Below are positions 24,532 through 27,378 of a DNA stretch of 27,378 bases, one piece after another (positions within the stretch are counted from its first letter, which is position 1; the number at the start of each line of letters is the position of its first letter). The stretch is taken from positions 1-27,378 of the forward strand of contig URHY01000023.1 of NCBI GenBank assembly GCA_900547815.1, given 5' to 3'. A program made the position numbers and the translations under genes. The notes under the pieces are model-generated. The model did not search any database. It saw nothing but the letters and a program-made list of their open reading frames with translations, and was not told the origin of the DNA. This DNA comes from an uncultured Solobacterium sp. GTDB taxonomy: Bacteria > Bacillota_I > Bacilli_A > Erysipelotrichales > Erysipelotrichaceae.

Positions 24532-24594
24532 TATGAAGCAAGTTAATATACAAATCACAAAATTTCACATACACTTTAAAACTAAAATATATAC

Positions 24595-24618
24595 AAAAAA
24601 AGATCGATTTCTCGATCT
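24595..24618 (-). terminator. Terminator of the T-box operon
   Basis: AGATCGA-GAAA-TCGATCT followed by a run of seven T on the minus strand, directly after the dehydrogenase stop codon. A clean Rho-independent terminator with a GAAA loop. Confidence 0.85.
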
Positions 24619-24619
24619 C

Positions 24620-25702
24620 TTATAAGCTTTGACCAACTGCATCTGCTTTTTTAATAGCGGCAATAAACTCTTCTTTTGTGAATGGGAAAGGTGCATTTTT
24701 CCACTCATTTGTTTTCGTAGCCGCTTGGGTCAAAGCTTCTAAATGGCTTTCATTCAAATCTACATCAGCCAAAGTCACTGGTAAGCCAATTGATTTATTG
24801 AATTTTGCCATTTTCATTAAGTTTTCTTCATCTTTGGCATATGCATATAACACTAATACACCAAAAGATACAACTTCACCATGCAAGTGGTGTCCATCTC
24901 GAGCAATTGAACAACTTCCATTATAGAAGGCATGCGCAATGCTTGAATTATAATAATATTCTGGTTGATTTGTTAAGTTTGAAACATATCCAGTGGATAC
25001 AACAATATCCAAAGCAATGGCTTCAATTGCTTCAGAGTTTTGATTATTTTCACAATCCGCCATACCTTGTTTACCATATTTCAACAATGGCTCTGTACAA
25101 GTTTTAGCTAATGCCAAACCCATTGTTGCTGTATGATCTAAAGTCTTTCCTTGTGTTGCGAATTCAACTTCACATTGTTTAGACAACGCATCCCCAATTC
25201 CGGCCCAGAAATATTCACTTGGCGCTTTTGCGATAACATCAGGATTGATAAAGATATGTGCTGGACAATGAGGATATGAATAGTGGTCCAATGCTCCATT
25301 ATCATCATATACTACGGCAATGGCCGTAGCGGCGGAACAGTTTGAACAAATTGTTGGGAATGAGAAGACCATCTTATTATTCATTTCAATCGATGCGGTT
25401 TTACAAGTGTCAATTGCTTTTCCTCCACCAATCGCAAAGATAACATCTGCTTCTTGTACGTTTGGATTTGAAGTTAATTTATGTACGTTTGTCATTGTAC
25501 ATTCAATACCATATACAATTGAATCTGTAATAATAATATCAGTCTCTTTAATGGCTTCACGAATTCTTGGCTCAGCCGCCGCCAAAGCTCTTTTACCACC
25601 AATCAACACAACCTTTTTAACGTTGTATTTTTCACATACACTACCGATTTCATTATAACAGCTTTCTCCGACTGAATAATTAGACATTTCAATTGTTTTC
25701 AT
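24620..25702 (-). CDS. Iron-containing alcohol dehydrogenase, GldA-like
   Basis: A 360-residue cytoplasmic NAD-dependent dehydrogenase of the GldA branch of the iron-containing alcohol dehydrogenase family, acting on glycerol, hydroxy acids or similar compounds. The nucleotide site shows GGGKAID (92-98) and FPTICSNCSAATA (115-127); metal ligands fit Asp171 (GIGDALSK), His257 (AHAFYNG) and His274 (HLHGEVVSFG). Length is that of glycerol dehydrogenase (about 365). Its start overlaps the upstream transporter gene by 14 bases, so it is in the T-box operon. Control by a T-box would tie it to an amino acid; reduction of an amino-acid-derived keto acid is a plausible role but unproven. Confidence 0.85.
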   Translation of the reverse strand: MKTIEMSNYSVGESCYNEIGSVCEKYNVKKVVLIGGKRALAAAEPRIREAIKETDIIITDSIVYGIECTMTNVHKLTSNPNVQEADVIFAIGGGKAIDTCKTASIEMNNKMVFSFPTICSNCSAATAIAVVYDDNGALDHYSYPHCPAHIFINPDVIAKAPSEYFWAGIGDALSKQCEVEFATQGKTLDHTATMGLALAKTCTEPLLKYGKQGMADCENNQNSEAIEAIALDIVVSTGYVSNLTNQPEYYYNSSIAHAFYNGSCSIARDGHHLHGEVVSFGVLVLYAYAKDEENLMKMAKFNKSIGLPVTLADVDLNESHLEALTQAATKTNEWKNAPFPFTKEEFIAAIKKADAVGQSL

Positions 25703-26840
25703 AAACTTCTACTCCTTCTTTCACTTCTACACTTTTTGTATGATAATTCTTATATACACCTACAGTTAAGAATGGAACGATGATAATTGCGATAGCTAAA
25801 TATCCACAATAACCATATCCATATTTGATAATGTTTGTTAATCCAGCCATTGAAATCGTCATAGATACCACAATAATAAATGCAGATACAATAATTCTTT
25901 TCTTTACTGGATTTTCTACATTCTTTAAAACACGAATATTTTCAAAGCGAGCCACAAATCCGAATGTTGTTGTTACTGCTGTAGAAATTAAGCATAGTAA
26001 TAAACAAATACCATATACAACAACCATCCAGTTGGCATTCATTGCATTTAAACTTGTCAATGTAGGTAGAGTTGTTTCTCCATAAACACCCTTCCAAGAA
26101 ATTAACATCAAAACACTTAAAACTAATGCAACAGCATTCATCACAAATGAGATCCACATCGCTTTTGAACAAGATTTACGATCTGGTAAGATAGCTCCAC
26201 AAGCAACGATTGTTGGTAATGTCACACATTGAAAGCCTGCATATGTAAATGCATTTAAAATAGCTTTAGGCATGTTCATAAAACCATTCACAGTAAAATC
26301 GTTTGCTAAAATAGCTCCAATATTTTGACCTTTCATGATTCCCATACCATAAATAACAATAGCTGTCACCAAAATTGCCATACCCATATATGTACTGGCC
26401 ATACGAACTACATTGGCACCAAAAATTGTTAAGCAAAGAACCACAATTCCAACCGCAACGACACAAGCATAATAATTAAATCCAAAGTATTGTTGTAATG
26501 CACTAGCAGCACCACTGATTGCTGCTGCAACTGCCATCAAAACCATGATATTAAAAAAGATCTCAAATAAAATTTCCAACTTATCGAATGGATGATATAA
26601 GTTTTCAAACAATTCCTTTGCACTTGTTAAATTTCTCTGGTTATACATCACCATGGCTTCTCGCATTGTCAATATCAATAGCAACATAGCTATTATGGCA
26701 CTCACAATACCAGTCCATCCTAAACCTACATAATATGTATTTGCCTGATTTCCTGTGGCAAATCCACCTCCAGCATGTGCTGAGAACAATACGGCGCCTA
26801 CCGAAAATATCGCCATTTTTCCAACTTTTTGTGCTTTCAT
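25689..26840 (-). CDS. YkvI-like membrane transporter of the APC superfamily
   Basis: A 383-residue membrane protein with about ten hydrophobic helices. The N-terminal segment SVGAVLFSAHAGGGFATGNQ, with its glycine-rich break in helix 1, is typical of YkvI-type transporters distantly related to amino-acid carriers of the APC/LeuT fold. AGGAGGAAATGT stands directly before the ATG at 26838-26840; the frame is open further upstream, but that part lies in the T-box leader. T-box control indicates an amino-acid substrate; the proposed specifier (UUU) would point to phenylalanine, with low certainty. The dehydrogenase gene overlaps its 3' end by 14 bases. Confidence 0.82.
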   Translation of the reverse strand: MKAQKVGKMAIFSVGAVLFSAHAGGGFATGNQANTYYVGLGWTGIVSAIIAMLLLILTMREAMVMYNQRNLTSAKELFENLYHPFDKLEILFEIFFNIMVLMAVAAAISGAASALQQYFGFNYYACVVAVGIVVLCLTIFGANVVRMASTYMGMAILVTAIVIYGMGIMKGQNIGAILANDFTVNGFMNMPKAILNAFTYAGFQCVTLPTIVACGAILPDRKSCSKAMWISFVMNAVALVLSVLMLISWKGVYGETTLPTLTSLNAMNANWMVVVYGICLLLCLISTAVTTTFGFVARFENIRVLKNVENPVKKRIIVSAFIIVVSMTISMAGLTNIIKYGYGYCGYLAIAIIIVPFLTVGVYKNYHTKSVEVKEGVEVYENN

Positions 26841-26873
26841 ACATTTCCTCCTATAGTGTGCACAACAAGCTAA

Positions 26874-26926
26874 CAAAAAAAACCAATCGTTTCTTGCTGC
26901 CTGTTAGACAGAAGAGACGAAAGGTT
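26874..26926 (-). terminator. Terminator of the T-box leader
   Basis: AACC...TTCGT-CTCTT-CTG pairs, with small mismatches, with CAG-AAGA-ACGA...GGTT and is followed by eight T on the minus strand. It competes with the antiterminator that contains the T-box sequence just upstream. Confidence 0.8.
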
Positions 26927-27150
26927 AGAATTACAATACTTCCGCGGTACCACTCTTCTTCATTCATTTAAGAATGCACTCATTTCAGATGCTATCACAT
27001 CCTGCTTCATTAACGTTAAGCATACGTCCAAGTCTTATCAACCTGACCACTCCATGGTAAGTTCAAAGTTCAATCTTTCATGTCTTGCACCGACCGACAA
27101 CTCTCTAATAAAGACCTTCCTTTTACTACTCCATCTCTTTGTGTTTTGTG
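26874..27150 (-). promoter_or_regulatory. T-box riboswitch leader
   Basis: The minus strand carries the T-box core AGAGTGGTACCGCGGA (26941-26956), which forms the antiterminator and pairs with the tRNA 3' end. Upstream is a Stem I with AGTAGTAAA on the 5' side, the AGAGAGTTG ... GTGCAAGAC distal loop region, and GAACTTTGA on the 3' side. In the usual register (GAAC, codon, purine) the specifier is UUU at 27065-27067, for tRNA-Phe; CUU (Leu) is a one-base-shifted alternative. A terminator follows. Uncharged cognate tRNA would switch on the transporter and dehydrogenase genes. Confidence 0.92.
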
Positions 27151-27155
27151 CGTTA

Positions 27156-27184
27156 ATAATAACATCACATTTTCAATTATGCAA
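27156..27184 (-). promoter_or_regulatory. Promoter of the T-box operon
   Basis: TTGCAT (27179-27184), 17 bases, TATTAT (27156-27161) on the minus strand. Transcription would begin near 27149, shortly before Stem I of the T-box leader. Confidence 0.7.
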
Positions 27185-27237
27185 GCATTTTCTTACATTT
27201 ATTTTCAGTAAATTCGAATCTACGTTTTACATCCATT

Positions 27238-27264
27238 AAAAAAAGGTACACATTATATATGTAC
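27238..27264 (-). terminator. Terminator of a gene lying beyond the window
   Basis: On the minus strand GTACATAT pairs with ATGTGTAC (one G-U pair) around ATA, followed by C and seven T. It must end a minus-strand transcript entering from beyond base 27378. Bases 27265-27354 contain no recognisable coding sequence. Confidence 0.75.
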
Positions 27265-27354
27265 AACTCCAAATTTTAGTAATTTTTATTTCTTTTCAAT
27301 TCCATCTGCATAATCCAGTTAAATACCTAATTTAATCCAAACAATCTAAAGATA

Positions 27355-27378
27355 ATTTATATTTATATTTATATTTAT
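27355..27378. repeat. ATTTAT hexamer tandem repeat
   Basis: Four perfect copies of ATTTAT run to the last base of the window, so the full length is unknown. It lies in an intergenic stretch upstream (minus strand) of a terminator. Confidence 0.8.

Noticed and set aside
26841..26971. Reading frames crossing the T-box leader, including an upstream extension of the transporter
   Set aside because: This stretch is explained by the T-box antiterminator and terminator; the transporter's ribosome-binding site fixes its start at 26840.

Overview
The window looks like a chromosomal segment of a low-GC Gram-positive bacterium (Bacillota). It is AT-rich, has strong AGGAGG ribosome-binding sites, many short hairpin-plus-U-tract terminators, a T-box leader, an FMN riboswitch and the cdaA-cdaR-glmM cluster. 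Protein flavour (DUF3793, YaaA, a CwlO/PcsB-like hydrolase next to FtsEX, a CssRS-like two-component system) suggests a gut Erysipelotrichia or Clostridia-type organism; the genus cannot be fixed from sequence reading alone. No tRNA, rRNA, CRISPR array or intact mobile element was seen.

Layout. 1-370: a decayed 3' fragment of a P-II (GlnB-type) gene and terminators. 370-2740: a MATE exporter on the minus strand diverges from an NrdI-type flavodoxin and a DUF3793 gene on the plus strand, across a compact double promoter with a palindrome. 2883-4668: an M42 aminopeptidase diverges from yaaA. 4663-11629 (minus): one long co-oriented run, HAD phosphatase, cdaA, cdaR, glmM, CssR-like regulator, CssS-like kinase, Gfo/Idh/MocA oxidoreductase. 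This joins c-di-AMP synthesis and the first committed step toward peptidoglycan precursors to an envelope-stress type sensor. 11677-13251: a cytoplasmic-type gamma-glutamyltransferase. 13307-13753: about 450 bases with no intact gene.

13797-16157 (minus): a promoter, FMN riboswitch and terminator control ribU (riboflavin ECF S component) and a tightly linked creatininase-family hydrolase, followed by a LytTR regulator that may have its own, nearly leaderless, promoter. 16167-19080 (minus): uvrB overlapping or abutting a PfkB-family kinase. 19128-24502 (minus): a cell-wall/division cluster in the order ftsX paralogue, coiled-coil M23 hydrolase, ftsE, second ftsX, S41 protease with a peptidoglycan-binding domain. 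24620-27150 (minus): a T-box leader controls a YkvI-like transporter and an overlapping iron-dependent alcohol/glycerol dehydrogenase-like gene. The window ends in a terminator of an unseen gene and a short ATTTAT tandem repeat.

Most notable points: two different ftsX genes around one ftsE and one hydrolase in what looks like one operon; a creatininase-family enzyme placed under FMN-riboswitch control with ribU; a T-box operon that includes a dehydrogenase; and a purine-rich, structured, apparently non-coding stretch upstream of the gamma-glutamyltransferase gene. All functional statements rest on motif recognition by eye; no database search was possible.
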